A DNA stretch of 38,124 nucleotides from Alphaproteobacteria bacterium (GTDB lineage Bacteria > Pseudomonadota > Alphaproteobacteria > Micavibrionales > UBA2020): positions 1 through 38,124 of the forward strand of contig JAUXOC010000069.1 of assembly GCA_030682495.1 (NCBI GenBank). The letters run 5' to 3'. The notes beneath the pieces are model-generated. The model did no database searches, was not told the origin of the DNA, and saw nothing but the letters and a program-made list of their open reading frames with translations. The position numbers were made by a program, and so were the translations under genes. Numbering within the stretch: position 1 is the first letter of the stretch; each line of letters starts with the position of its first letter. Below, one piece after another: positions 1-8,899 of this stretch.

Positions 1-31
1 ACCTGTTTTTTCAGGCAGAAATAAGGCTGTT

Positions 32-895
32 TTACTTGTTTTGCATACCGGTCAGATGCGCGACAACCGTGCCGTAGGAACTGGCGATTTCCATGCGCAC
101 GGGCACCATGGGGCCTTTTTCTTCAAGCTGCGCCATCCACAGGGTCGGGGGCTTTTTGCGTGCTTCGGTATGGTTCTGCACAGCCATCCAGCCGCGTTTG
201 GCGTCGTCTTTTTTGAAGCCCGCGACAGGCTCGACCTTCAAGGTGCAGCGCAGGGTGTCACCGCGATAGGCGGAATATTTGCTTTTGGTCAGCGTTTCCA
301 TGCCGTCGTCTTGCAGGGTGATATTGAACCGGCGCTTGCCGTCGAAAACGGGAAAGCTGCCTTCGCATTTCGACGTCTGCCCCGTGCGCTGGAACATTTG
401 CAGCGCGCCTGTCAGCATATCGACGGCGTTTTGTGTCAACTCCGGCTCAAAATCTTTTTTGATCTTGGTTGTATTGTTTTCATGCGTGGTGGTTTTCAGC
501 ACGTCGCCTTTGGGCGAAAACTGCATTTCAGTGACTTTTTCGTCTTTTTTCCAGCTACTGCGGGAGGTGTGCAGCGTTGGCACAGGCGCGCCATCGGTAG
601 CGCGACCGGACGTCGCATAGCTTGCTTCCCACGGGAAGAGGGAGCCGATGGTGCCTTGCGTTTTCGCTTTCAGTGACATGTCGTAAGCTTTGGGGTCAAG
701 ATCCATTTCCAGCGTAGCCGCCAGCGCTTTGAAACCGCCTGCATAGACGTCATAGTTCAGGCCGAGTTTCTTGGGCGCTTCGATGTCATAGCGCAGGCTG
801 GCCTTTTCAAACCCCGCATGCGCGGCAATGCTGTGCAGGCTGAGGACAGCCGCAAAAGACAAAGAGGTCAGGGATTTGATAAAAAAGATGTTCAT
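32..895 (-). CDS. Secreted DUF3108 domain protein
   Basis: Predicted 287-aa exported protein. The first 28 residues are a clear signal peptide: MNIFFIKS, a hydrophobic core and an AHA|G cleavage site. The mature part begins FEKASLRYDIEA and has the DUF3108 pattern: a beta-rich start with a Y-x-Y/GG stretch, then K-T-x-G near the front and VFDGKRRFNI in the middle. DUF3108 proteins are periplasmic or outer-membrane-associated, with a lipocalin- or LolA-like beta fold of unknown function. The open frame extends upstream to 1042, but I chose the ATG at 895 because the signal peptide starts there and the longer form would overlap the divergent permease gene. The Shine-Dalgarno sequence is weak (AGCGAAAA). 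Two cysteines lie in the second half and could form a disulfide in the periplasm. The family call is good; the function is unknown. Confidence 0.8.
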   Translation of the reverse strand: MNIFFIKSLTSLSFAAVLSLHSIAAHAGFEKASLRYDIEAPKKLGLNYDVYAGGFKALAATLEMDLDPKAYDMSLKAKTQGTIGSLFPWEASYATSGRATDGAPVPTLHTSRSSWKKDEKVTEMQFSPKGDVLKTTTHENNTTKIKKDFEPELTQNAVDMLTGALQMFQRTGQTSKCEGSFPVFDGKRRFNITLQDDGMETLTKSKYSAYRGDTLRCTLKVEPVAGFKKDDAKRGWMAVQNHTEARKKPPTLWMAQLEEKGPMVPVRMEIASSYGTVVAHLTGMQNK

Positions 896-949
896 TTTTC
901 GCTTTTGCTGAGGTCTGTGCGGCATTTTGCTGGCATCCCTTGCATCCGA

Positions 950-962
950 GGCTATATTAGCC
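950..962. promoter_or_regulatory. Palindrome in divergent promoter region
   Basis: GGCTATATTAGCC is a perfect inverted repeat (5-bp arms, 3-bp centre) in the 132-bp gap between the divergent DUF3108 and permease genes. It contains a -10-like TATATT (953-958). A TTGCTG at 927-932 lies 20 bp upstream, a long spacer of the kind used at MerR-family metal-sensing promoters. This would suit a metal or metalloid permease, but no regulator is encoded nearby, so the regulatory role is only an inference. Confidence 0.3.
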
Positions 963-1027
963 CAAAGAAAAGAAGTAGTGTCCAGTTCCGTGCAAAGCAA
1001 CTCAATGGGCGGTAAAGTAGCAAATTT

Positions 1028-2194
1028 ATGAAAACTGGTCAACCCGAAAATCCAGAAACCGTTCTTTCCGTGCGCCCGTCTTGCTGCGGCGGAGAACCCG
1101 CGCCCGTGCAGGCGAAAGCCGTTCCCTCATGCTGTGACACGGACGAAAACGCAAAACCCCGCGCCGATTGGCTGTTTTGGGTTGGTTTATCTGTTGTTTC
1201 AATAGGTTACCTCTCCCATTTGGCGGCGGGCATAGACCCGCATGCGGCGCACGGGGGCAGCGGCGGGCTTGCAGGCGCGGCCTACGCCTTTGGCGCAGGT
1301 GTTTTCGACCTCATGAACATCATGTGGATTGGCGTCGTGGCGGGGATCATCGCCATGGGCTTCCTCAGCCGCGTGCCGCGCGATTTCGTGATGGCCGCGC
1401 TTGGCTCCGGCCGCGGGGTGCAGGGCATTTTCCGCGCCGCTTTCGCCGGTGTGTTGCTGGATTTGTGCAGTCACGGGATTTTGATGGTGGGCGCGAAGTT
1501 CTATGAACGCGGTGCGACCATCGGGCAGGTCATGGCTTTTCTGATCGCCAGCCCGTGGAACTCTTTGTCGCTGACATTGGTGTTGATCGCGCTGATCGGT
1601 CTGAAATGGACGCTCGCCTTTATTGTCCTCTCGATGGTGATCGGGATTGTGACGGGTATGTTGTTTGACCATCTGGTCGCGCGCGGCGTTCTGCCGCAAA
1701 ACCCCAACCACCGCCCGCTGACGACAGGATTTCAGTTCTGGCCAGCCGCGAAAAAGGGCTTGGCGGGTGTCAAATGGACGCCGCGTTTTATCTGGGACAC
1801 GCTGGTAACAGGCGTCAAGGAATCCAAGATGATTGTGCGCTGGCTGTTTGTAGGCGTTATTATCGCGGCAGGTTTGCGCGCGGGCGTTTCTGCCGATATG
1901 TTCGCGCAGTGGTTTGGCCCGACGATGCTGGGGCTCGGCGCAACGCTGGTGGCGGCAACGATTATCGAAGTTTGCTCCGAAGGCGCCGCGCCGATTGCAG
2001 GCGACCTATTTGGCCGCGCGGGCGCCATCGGCAATAGTTTTACCTTTTTGATGGCGGGCGTGGCAACGGATTACACCGAAATCATGGTGCTGCGCGAAGC
2101 CACAAGATCATGGAAAATCGCGCTCTTCCTGCCACTGCTCACCGTGCCGCAGGTGCTGGTGATCGGGTATATTATGAACCAGTTTGGCGGTTGA
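1028..2194 (+). CDS. ArsP/YraQ-family permease (DUF318), putative metal or metalloid exporter
   Basis: Predicted 388-aa inner-membrane permease of the PF03773 (DUF318, ArsP/YraQ) type, a family that includes methylarsenite exporters and SO_0444-type Cu/Zn efflux proteins. A soluble N-terminus carries two Cys pairs (C19-C20 in PSCCGG and C35-C36 in PSCCDT). About eight hydrophobic segments follow, in two halves separated by a basic loop near residues 225-265. Signature motifs are LLDLCSHG (C147, H149), ASPWNSL, and in the second half IIEVCSEGAAPIAGDL (C316). The repeated CS motifs in the membrane and the N-terminal CC pairs fit handling of a soft metal or arsenical. The start at ATG 1028 has only a weak upstream purine stretch. 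It is divergent from the DUF3108 gene and convergent with the GFA gene, leaving 2 bp between stop codons. The substrate cannot be decided from sequence. Confidence 0.8.
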   Translation: MKTGQPENPETVLSVRPSCCGGEPAPVQAKAVPSCCDTDENAKPRADWLFWVGLSVVSIGYLSHLAAGIDPHAAHGGSGGLAGAAYAFGAGVFDLMNIMWIGVVAGIIAMGFLSRVPRDFVMAALGSGRGVQGIFRAAFAGVLLDLCSHGILMVGAKFYERGATIGQVMAFLIASPWNSLSLTLVLIALIGLKWTLAFIVLSMVIGIVTGMLFDHLVARGVLPQNPNHRPLTTGFQFWPAAKKGLAGVKWTPRFIWDTLVTGVKESKMIVRWLFVGVIIAAGLRAGVSADMFAQWFGPTMLGLGATLVAATIIEVCSEGAAPIAGDLFGRAGAIGNSFTFLMAGVATDYTEIMVLREATRSWKIALFLPLLTVPQVLVIGYIMNQFGG

Positions 2195-2196
2195 TA

Positions 2197-2604
2197 TCAG
2201 GACGCAAACTTCGCGTAAAATTCTTCTGATGTCAGGTCGTCCGTTTCCTCGGCAAAGCTATAGCCCGGATGTTTTTTGTCGATAAAGCTCTGGCCATGAA
2301 AGGTCAAGCTTTCCGTTCCCTTAAAAAGCCCCAGCGGCAGGTAATAGTGCCGGTTTTCTTTCAGACGGTAAAACAGATGCGTGCCGCAGGTTTTGCAAAA
2401 GCCGCGCTCCGCCCATTCGGATGAATTGTAAACGCCGATGTTGTCATCCCCTTGCAAGGTGACGTTTGCGCCCGCCTCGAAGGCCATCATCGGCCCGCCA
2501 CCCCATGTGCGGCATATATCGCAATGGCAGGCATGGAAAACGCCACCCTGCGCTTCGGCAGAAAGAGTCACCTTACCGCAGAGACATTGGCCGGAGAGCT
2601 GCAT
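2197..2604 (-). CDS. GFA-family zinc protein (CENP-V/GFA fold)
   Basis: A 135-aa protein with the full cysteine set of the GFA (glutathione-dependent formaldehyde-activating) family: CLC at 7-9, CHCDIC at 26-31 and CKTC at 70-73, which bind two zinc ions. The closing residues AEERGFCKTCG-like and LFYRL...YYLPLGLF also fit. Most bacterial members have no proven role, and formaldehyde chemistry should not be assumed. It starts 2 bp after the purA stop codon on the same strand, so it is probably co-transcribed and translationally coupled. Length is normal for the family. Confidence 0.85.
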   Translation of the reverse strand: MQLSGQCLCGKVTLSAEAQGGVFHACHCDICRTWGGGPMMAFEAGANVTLQGDDNIGVYNSSEWAERGFCKTCGTHLFYRLKENRHYYLPLGLFKGTESLTFHGQSFIDKKHPGYSFAEETDDLTSEEFYAKFAS

Positions 2605-2606
2605 GC

Positions 2607-3926
2607 TCAGGCCACCTTCGCCGTGCTGACTTTCAATCCGCTTTTGAACATGTCGATGATGCGGATGGTGTCTTCGCGTTCGGGGCTGGTGGAAATGACC
2701 GCGGCGGGCACTCCGATCAGCTCTTCAATGCGTTTGATATAGGCACGGGCATTGGGCGGCAGGTCTTCCAGCTTGCGCACGCCGGCCAGCTTCGTTTGCC
2801 AGCCGGGCAGGGTTTCATAGACCGGCTCCAGCTTTGCCTGCAAGTCCTGCGAGGCGGGGATGTAGTCGTAGAGTTTGCCGTCTGCTTTGTAGCCGGTGCA
2901 GATGTTGATGTCGGCCAGCGTGTCCATGACGTCAAGCTTCATCAGCGCGATGCCTTGAATACCCGCGACTTTTACGGCCTGACGTACCTGTACGGCATCG
3001 AACCAGCCACAGCGGCGCTTGCGCCCCGTGGTGGTGCCGAATTCGTGGCCGATACGCCCCAGCGTCTCGCCCGTCTCGTCAAACAATTCGGTGGGGAAGG
3101 GGCCGGAGCCGACGCGCGTTGAATAAGCCTTGGTGATGCCCAGCACATAGCCCAGCTGATCCGGCCCGACGCCCGTGCCGAGCGCCGCCTGCGCCGCCGA
3201 TGTATTCGACGACGTAACAAAAGGATAAGTACCATGATCGACGTCGAGCATCACGCCCTGCGCGCCTTCGAACAAAATCGTTTTGCCGCTCTGGCGCGCT
3301 TCGTCCAGCACTTTCCAGCTCGGGCGAATAAAGGGCAGCAGTTTTTGCGCGATGTCTTTCAGGTAGGTGACGAATTCGGCGGCGTCCAGTTCGGGCGCGC
3401 CAAGGCCGCGCAGCAGCGCGTTGTGATAGAAAATCTGCTTGTCGAGCTTTGCGGGCAGGGTATCAGGATGCGCCAGATCGCACATGCGCAAGCCGCGCCG
3501 TCCAGTCTGGTCTTCGTAGGCGGGGCCGATGCCGCGGCCGGTGGTGCCGATCTTGGAGGCTCCGCGCGCTTCCTCGAAGGCTTTGTCGAGCGCACTGTGC
3601 AGCGGCAAAATGACCGGTGCATGTTCGGAAATAATCAGGTTGTCGGGGGTGATATGCACGCCCTGATCTTTCAGGCGCTCGATTTCCTCAAGCAGCGCGG
3701 TCGGGTCAACAACCACGCCGTTGCCGATGACGGAGAGCTTGCCGCGCACCACGCCCGAGGGCAGCAGGTGAAGCTTATAGACTTTCTCGCCGATCACGAG
3801 CGTATGGCCGGCGTTATGCCCGCCCTGATAGCGCACGACAATATCGGCTTCGGCGGCCAGCCAGTCGACAATCTTGCCTTTGCCTTCGTCGCCCCATTGA
3901 GAGCCGATCACGGTAATATTTCCCAT
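2607..3926 (-). CDS. purA: Adenylosuccinate synthetase
   Basis: PurA joins IMP and aspartate with GTP to make adenylosuccinate, the first committed step to AMP; it is cytoplasmic. The 439-aa product has all signature elements: the GTP-binding GDEGKGK loop (12-18), NAGHT (38-42), [14 protein letters not shown] near 126-139, then [36 protein letters not shown] and the C-terminal STSPERED guanine-recognition region. I chose ATG 3926 rather than the further upstream start because it gives the conserved [15 protein letters not shown] start and has AAGGA 8 nt upstream. The additional upstream 31 codons have no homology signature. The GFA gene follows 2 bp downstream. The 232-bp gap to lysC is shared by the two divergent genes. 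Confidence 0.97.
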   Translation of the reverse strand: MGNITVIGSQWGDEGKGKIVDWLAAEADIVVRYQGGHNAGHTLVIGEKVYKLHLLPSGVVRGKLSVIGNGVVVDPTALLEEIERLKDQGVHITPDNLIISEHAPVILPLHSALDKAFEEARGASKIGTTGRGIGPAYEDQTGRRGLRMCDLAHPDTLPAKLDKQIFYHNALLRGLGAPELDAAEFVTYLKDIAQKLLPFIRPSWKVLDEARQSGKTILFEGAQGVMLDVDHGTYPFVTSSNTSAAQAALGTGVGPDQLGYVLGITKAYSTRVGSGPFPTELFDETGETLGRIGHEFGTTTGRKRRCGWFDAVQVRQAVKVAGIQGIALMKLDVMDTLADINICTGYKADGKLYDYIPASQDLQAKLEPVYETLPGWQTKLAGVRKLEDLPPNARAYIKRIEELIGVPAAVISTSPEREDTIRIIDMFKSGLKVSTAKVA

Positions 3927-4158
3927 ATCCCATATCCTTTTCTGCGGTTTGACGGTAGCCCTCTCTGGATAGCACCCAAAGCCACCTAAAAACACGAAAA
4001 TATTTAATAAAATCAGCAAAAAGACTCTTCGGAATCATACCCCCTTCGGGCTATTCTGGTGGGAATACAAGCCGCGCGGCGAAAACAGGGGCAGGGGGTT
4101 GAGAAAACCACCCGTGACGACTACTCTCGCGGCGGTACAGAAGAGGCTTTGAAAGTCC

Positions 4159-5406
4159 ATGGGATTACTCGTTCTTAAATTCGGCGGCACATCGGTCGCC
4201 ACGGTTCCGGCCATTGAAAACGTCGCCAACAAGGTTGCCGCCGAAATCGGCCGCGGGCACAAGGTTGCTGTGGTGGTATCGGCGATGTCCGGCGTGACCA
4301 ACCAGCTGGTGAAATACTGCACCGAAATTTCCGAGATTTACGATCCGCGCGAATACGATGCGATTGTGTCATCGGGTGAACAGGTGACATCCGGCCTTTT
4401 GGCGCTGGCGCTGCAAAAGCGCGGCGTGCCTGCGCGCTCGTGGCAGGGTTGGCAGGTGCCGATCATGACCAACGACATTCACGCGAAGGCGCGCATCAAA
4501 AGTATCGAGACCGGTCTTCTGCGCGAAAGCCTTGATCGCGGCGAGGTTGCGGTCATTGCGGGCTTTCAAGGCTTGGCACCGGACGGGCGCGTCTCCACGC
4601 TGGGGCGTGGCGGGTCTGATACTTCGGCGGTGGCCGTTGCGGCGGCTTTGAAGGCAGAGCGCTGCGACATCTATACCGATGTTGATGGCGTTTATACGGC
4701 CGATCCGCGTATCGTCAACCACGCGCGCAAAATCGCCCGTATTTCCTACGAAGAAATGCTTGAAATGGCCAGCGTCGGGGCAAAGGTTTTGCAGACCCGC
4801 TCGGTCGAGCTGGCGATGAAAGAAAAAGTGCCGGTACAGGTACTGTCGAGTTTTGAAACGGCGCTGGGCAGCGACCTGCCCGGCACTCTGGTTGAAGATG
4901 AGGAGAATATCGTGGAACAGGAAGTCGTCAGCGGCGTCACGCATAGCCGCGATGAAGCAAAAGTCACCCTGCGTAATCTGCCCGATGTGCCCGGTGTGGC
5001 GGCCAAGCTCTTTGGCCCGCTGGCCGATGCGGCAGTCAACGTGGATATGATCGTGCAAAACGTCTCGCCGGGCGGGGAGCGCACCGATCTGACCTTTACC
5101 GTGCCGCGCGCCGATCTGCCCAAGACGATTGAAGTTTTGAAAGAGTCGATCAAATCGCTTGACGGCGCGCAGTTTGAATCCAGTGCCGATGTCGCTAAAA
5201 TTTCCATCATCGGCATCGGTATGCGCAGCTATGCGGGTGTGGCATCGAAAATGTTCAAGACGCTGGCCGAAAAAGGCATCAACATTCAGGTCATCACAAC
5301 GTCTGAAATCAAAGTCAGCGTGCTGATCTCCGAAGAATACACCGAACTTGCCGTACGCTCCCTGCACACAGCCTACGGTCTGGACGGGGAGGACGGGAAG
5401 GCCTGA
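4159..5406 (+). CDS. lysC: Aspartate kinase
   Basis: Phosphorylates aspartate, the first step to lysine, threonine, methionine and diaminopimelate. The 415-aa protein is the monofunctional LysC type. Its kinase domain has KFGGTSV (7-13), GRGGSDTSA (149-157) and YTDVDGVYTADPR (172-184). Two ACT domains follow (about 270-340 and 347-410), with the usual VSGVTHSRDEAKVT entry and the DMIVQN and INIQVITTSEIKVSVLI motifs that form the lysine/threonine feedback site. A stronger Shine-Dalgarno than GAAAG is not visible, but the N-terminal motif fixes the start. Its TGA overlaps the ptsP ATG (TGATG), so the two are translationally coupled. It is the first gene of a run of six closely spaced genes ending with prmC. 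Confidence 0.97.
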   Translation: MGLLVLKFGGTSVATVPAIENVANKVAAEIGRGHKVAVVVSAMSGVTNQLVKYCTEISEIYDPREYDAIVSSGEQVTSGLLALALQKRGVPARSWQGWQVPIMTNDIHAKARIKSIETGLLRESLDRGEVAVIAGFQGLAPDGRVSTLGRGGSDTSAVAVAAALKAERCDIYTDVDGVYTADPRIVNHARKIARISYEEMLEMASVGAKVLQTRSVELAMKEKVPVQVLSSFETALGSDLPGTLVEDEENIVEQEVVSGVTHSRDEAKVTLRNLPDVPGVAAKLFGPLADAAVNVDMIVQNVSPGGERTDLTFTVPRADLPKTIEVLKESIKSLDGAQFESSADVAKISIIGIGMRSYAGVASKMFKTLAEKGINIQVITTSEIKVSVLISEEYTELAVRSLHTAYGLDGEDGKA

Positions 5407-7778
5407 TGGCGGCGGACCCGCACAGCTGGACGCCGGGTCCCTCCAATCCCTCGCGCACGCGGGAAGAAACTGAATCCGACTTTGTCGAAGCGCAAATGGC
5501 GCTGGCCGGTCCGCGCCAGATCATGCTGCGCCTGCGCGCCATCATGGCCGAAGACCTGCCGGCAGAACGCCGGCTTGACCGTATCGTCACCCTTGTCGCG
5601 CGGGAGCTGCGCGCGGATGTCTGTTCCTGCTTTATCCAGCGGGCGGGCGAAGTCATCGAGCTTTTTTCAACCGTCGGCCTGCCTGCCGATGTCGCGCATA
5701 GCGCCAAGCTGCGTGTGGGCGAAGGCTTTATCGGCGATATCGCCGCAGGGGCTGTGCCGCTGGTGCTCAGCGATGTGACGACGCATCCGCAATTTGCGCT
5801 GCGGCCTGAAACGGGCGGTGCGGATTACCGCGGTTTTTGCGGTGTGCCGGTTTTGCGCGGCGGGCATGTGCGCGGCGTCCTCGTGATCCAGAACAAACTG
5901 CCACGCAGCTATGGCCCCGAAGTTATCGATATCCTTGAAACCATCGCCATGGTGGTGGCCGAGCTGATTGTGGCCGGCGGTATTATCTCGCGTCAGGAGC
6001 TTAGCTCCGGCACCGCCGGCGGCGAGCGTCCCAATCTGGTCGAAGGCGTCACGCTGGGCCGTGGCCTGGCGATGGGCACGGTTGTGCTTTATGATGCGGG
6101 TCATGGTCTTCAGCATATCATTGCCGAAGATGTGCGGGCAGAGAAAGCACGTCTGGCAGACGCGCTCGGCAGTATGAATGATGCCATCGACCGCATGCTC
6201 AACCGCAGCGCCGTTGCGGCGGGCACCGAAAGCCGTGATATCCTCGAAGCCTATCAGATGTTCGCACGTGACCGCGGCTGGCTGGCCAAAATCGAAGCGG
6301 CGATTGACAAAGGTCTTTCTGCCGAAGCCGCCGTGATGCGCGTGCAAAACGAAACCCGCGTGCGCATGATGAAGGTCAGCGATGCCTATATCCGCGACCG
6401 CATGGCCGATATCGAAGACCTCAGCAACCGTTTGATGGGGCACCTGACGCGCCTGTCACACGCGGCAACAGGGGATGCGCGGGAGGAAACCCTGCCGGAT
6501 AGTTTCATCCTTGCCGCGCGTGCGCTCGGCCCTGCTGCCCTGCTCGATTACGATCCGGCGCGGCTGAAGGGTGTGATCCTTGAAAAAGGTAGCTATTCAA
6601 ACCATGTCGCGATTGTTGCGCGCGCGCTGGGGATTCCGGTCGTCGGGCAGTGCCGCGATATCCTGAATTTTATCAATGCGGGTGATCTTGCGCTGGTCGA
6701 TGGCGATCACGGTACGGTTTATATCAACCCGTCCGAATATTTGCAGGACATCTACGCCAAAAGCATCGAGACGCGGCGTCTGCGCACATCTGAATACCGC
6801 CGGCATATGCCGCAGCAAACCGTCACGCGCGATGGCATTCGTGTCGGTGTTATGATGAACGCAGGATTGATGCCCGAAGTGGATGCGGCGCTGGCGCTGG
6901 GGGCGGAGGGGATTGGTTTGTTCCGCACCGAACTGTCTTTTATGGGCTGGCAGAAATATCCGCTGGTGGTGACGCAGGCGGAACTTTATGGCCGCATCAT
7001 GGACAAGATGGATGGCAAGCCCGTGGTCTTTCGCACGCTCGATATCGGCGGTGACAAACCGCTGCCGTATTTCAAGGCACCGGACGAAGAAAACCCCGCG
7101 CTGGGCTGGCGCGCCGTGCGCATTGGTATGGACCGCCCTGCCGTTTTGCGTACGCAGTTCCGTGCCTTTATTCGCGGGTCAAAAGGCAGGCCGCTGCATA
7201 TCCTGCTGCCCTTTGTGACCGAAGCGGCGGAGCTTGACCGCGCCTGCGCGCTTCTGGAGATGGAAAAACTGCGCGCGCATAAAAACGGCATCGCCGTGCC
7301 GGAGAAAATCGCGCTCGGTGTGATGCTGGAAGTGCCTGCATTGCTCTTCCAGCTGGACCAGATCTTGAAAACCGTCGATTTTATCGCCGTTGGTACAAAT
7401 GACCTGATGCAGTATTTGTATGCAGCTGACCGCAGCAATCATGCCATTCGTGGACGCTATGACCCGCTGTCACCGGCAATGCTGCGGGTGCTAAAAACCA
7501 TTGCAGATCAATGCCGCGCGGCAAATGTGCCGGTCAGCGTCTGCGGTGAAATGGCGGGTCATCCGCTCGAGGCGATGGTGCTGATCGCGCTGGGTTTCGG
7601 CACGCTGTCGGTACCCGCGCAGTCGATTGAAGCGATCAAGACCATGATCCCTACGCTTGATACGCGGCGGCTGGTGCCTTATCTTGAACATCTCATGGCT
7701 TCGCGCGAGCATTCATTGCGCGAAAGATTGCTGTCCTTCGCCCGCGACCATGACATCCAGATTATCTCTGTAAACTAG
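5406..7778 (+). CDS. ptsP: Phosphoenolpyruvate-protein phosphotransferase PtsP (EI-Ntr, GAF + enzyme I)
   Basis: First enzyme of the nitrogen PTS: it takes phosphate from PEP onto a histidine and passes it to NPr, a regulatory rather than sugar-transport relay. The 790-aa product has an N-terminal GAF domain (about 55-185), which in the family senses glutamine or 2-oxoglutarate, and then a complete enzyme I. The phospho-His is H400 in GSYSNHVAIVAR; the usual TSH reads SNH here. The PEP-binding barrel has GIGLFRTELSF (502-512), RTLDIGGDKPLPYF (543-556), VGTNDLMQY (662-670) and VCGEMAGHP with C713. It overlaps lysC by 1 nt and lies 9 nt before the rodZ-like gene. NPr and EIIA-Ntr are not in the window. 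Confidence 0.95.
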   Translation: MAADPHSWTPGPSNPSRTREETESDFVEAQMALAGPRQIMLRLRAIMAEDLPAERRLDRIVTLVARELRADVCSCFIQRAGEVIELFSTVGLPADVAHSAKLRVGEGFIGDIAAGAVPLVLSDVTTHPQFALRPETGGADYRGFCGVPVLRGGHVRGVLVIQNKLPRSYGPEVIDILETIAMVVAELIVAGGIISRQELSSGTAGGERPNLVEGVTLGRGLAMGTVVLYDAGHGLQHIIAEDVRAEKARLADALGSMNDAIDRMLNRSAVAAGTESRDILEAYQMFARDRGWLAKIEAAIDKGLSAEAAVMRVQNETRVRMMKVSDAYIRDRMADIEDLSNRLMGHLTRLSHAATGDAREETLPDSFILAARALGPAALLDYDPARLKGVILEKGSYSNHVAIVARALGIPVVGQCRDILNFINAGDLALVDGDHGTVYINPSEYLQDIYAKSIETRRLRTSEYRRHMPQQTVTRDGIRVGVMMNAGLMPEVDAALALGAEGIGLFRTELSFMGWQKYPLVVTQAELYGRIMDKMDGKPVVFRTLDIGGDKPLPYFKAPDEENPALGWRAVRIGMDRPAVLRTQFRAFIRGSKGRPLHILLPFVTEAAELDRACALLEMEKLRAHKNGIAVPEKIALGVMLEVPALLFQLDQILKTVDFIAVGTNDLMQYLYAADRSNHAIRGRYDPLSPAMLRVLKTIADQCRAANVPVSVCGEMAGHPLEAMVLIALGFGTLSVPAQSIEAIKTMIPTLDTRRLVPYLEHLMASREHSLRERLLSFARDHDIQIISVN

Positions 7779-7787
7779 GAAATTCCG

Positions 7788-8864
7788 ATGACCGACGAGC
7801 ATACCGAGCACCAAAAGAAGAAAAAAGCGCGCCGCAGCGGCAAGCCCGAAAGTGGCCCCGCGCAGCATGCCGCACCAGGTACGCAAGAAGAAACCGATGC
7901 GCCCACCCATACGGTCGGTACAATCCTGCGTACCGCGCGGGAAAAGATGGGGCTGCCGCTCGAAGATGTTTCCGCATCGATCAATGTGCGCGTTGTGCAG
8001 CTTCACGCCATTGAAGACGACCGCATCGACCAGTTGCCCGGCATGACCTATGCCGTAGGTTTTGTGCGCAGCTATGCGCAGTTCCTCAAACTCGATGCAA
8101 AAGAAATCGTGGAGACTTTCAAGCGCGAGCATGAAGGGGAGCCTGCAGCCAAGACCTCGCTTCATTTTTCCGATCCGATTTCCGAAGACAAGCTGCCCGG
8201 TCCCGTGCTGATCGGCGCAGCCGTTTTCGGCATTGTCGTGCTGTTTGTGGCATGGTCGCTTTTGTCTTCTGACGATGACGGAGTGCAGCTTGCCGAAAAC
8301 ATCCCGCCCGCGCCGGTCGTGGGTACGGCATCGGGGCAGCCGACGCTGGCCGACGCGCAGCCGCTGACGGGCTATACAACTGGCATGATTACGCCTGCCG
8401 AAACTGCAGCAGAAACAACGGCCGCAGCAGCGGGTACAGCTGAAACGCCCCCCGTATCAACCGCTGCCGCGCCTGTAGCGCCCTCCTCACAAGGGGCACC
8501 GGAAACGGAAATGGTGGTACGACCCACGCGGGCCAGCGAAGAGCGCCCCGCTGTCGCGCCGCCGCAGGTTATCAACGTCAAACGTGGCAAAACGCGTGTT
8601 GTGATCGAAGCCAGCCAGAAAAGCTGGGTGCAGATCAGTGACAGCAGCGGTAAGGTCGTTTATAAAAAAGTTATGGCGCAAGGCGAACAGTTTTTCGTCC
8701 CCGACCAGCCAGGCATGACGCTGGTAACATCGAATGCGGGCGGGCTAAACATTGTCGTTGACGGTGTGCAGGCGCAAAGTCTGGGTCGTTCCGGCGAAAT
8801 TTTGCGCGGCGTCGCATTAAACCCCGAGGAACTGAAAAAAAGGAAAATCCGCGTCCGTAACTGA
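7788..8864 (+). CDS. rodZ: RodZ-like HTH/DUF4115 membrane protein
   Basis: A 358-aa bitopic inner-membrane protein with RodZ architecture. It has a basic, low-complexity N-terminus, a Cro/CI-type helix-turn-helix (about 43-112, VGTILRTAREKMGLPLEDVS ... MTYAVGFVRSYAQFL), one transmembrane helix (139-160), and a Pro/Ala/Thr-rich periplasmic linker of about 100 residues. The C-terminus is a DUF4115 beta domain (about 265-335, KSWVQISDSSGKVVYKKVM). RodZ links MreB filaments to the wall-elongation machinery. The cytoplasmic HTH normally binds MreB, not DNA. It starts at ATG 7788 after AGGA with 8-nt spacing. The adjacent ispG gene is the standard neighbour of this family in alphaproteobacteria. 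The domain call is firm; the exact role here is inferred. Confidence 0.88.
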   Translation: MTDEHTEHQKKKKARRSGKPESGPAQHAAPGTQEETDAPTHTVGTILRTAREKMGLPLEDVSASINVRVVQLHAIEDDRIDQLPGMTYAVGFVRSYAQFLKLDAKEIVETFKREHEGEPAAKTSLHFSDPISEDKLPGPVLIGAAVFGIVVLFVAWSLLSSDDDGVQLAENIPPAPVVGTASGQPTLADAQPLTGYTTGMITPAETAAETTAAAAGTAETPPVSTAAAPVAPSSQGAPETEMVVRPTRASEERPAVAPPQVINVKRGKTRVVIEASQKSWVQISDSSGKVVYKKVMAQGEQFFVPDQPGMTLVTSNAGGLNIVVDGVQAQSLGRSGEILRGVALNPEELKKRKIRVRN

Positions 8865-8899
8865 TAGACAGTTGTGGCTGCGCATAAGGTGTGTGAGTT

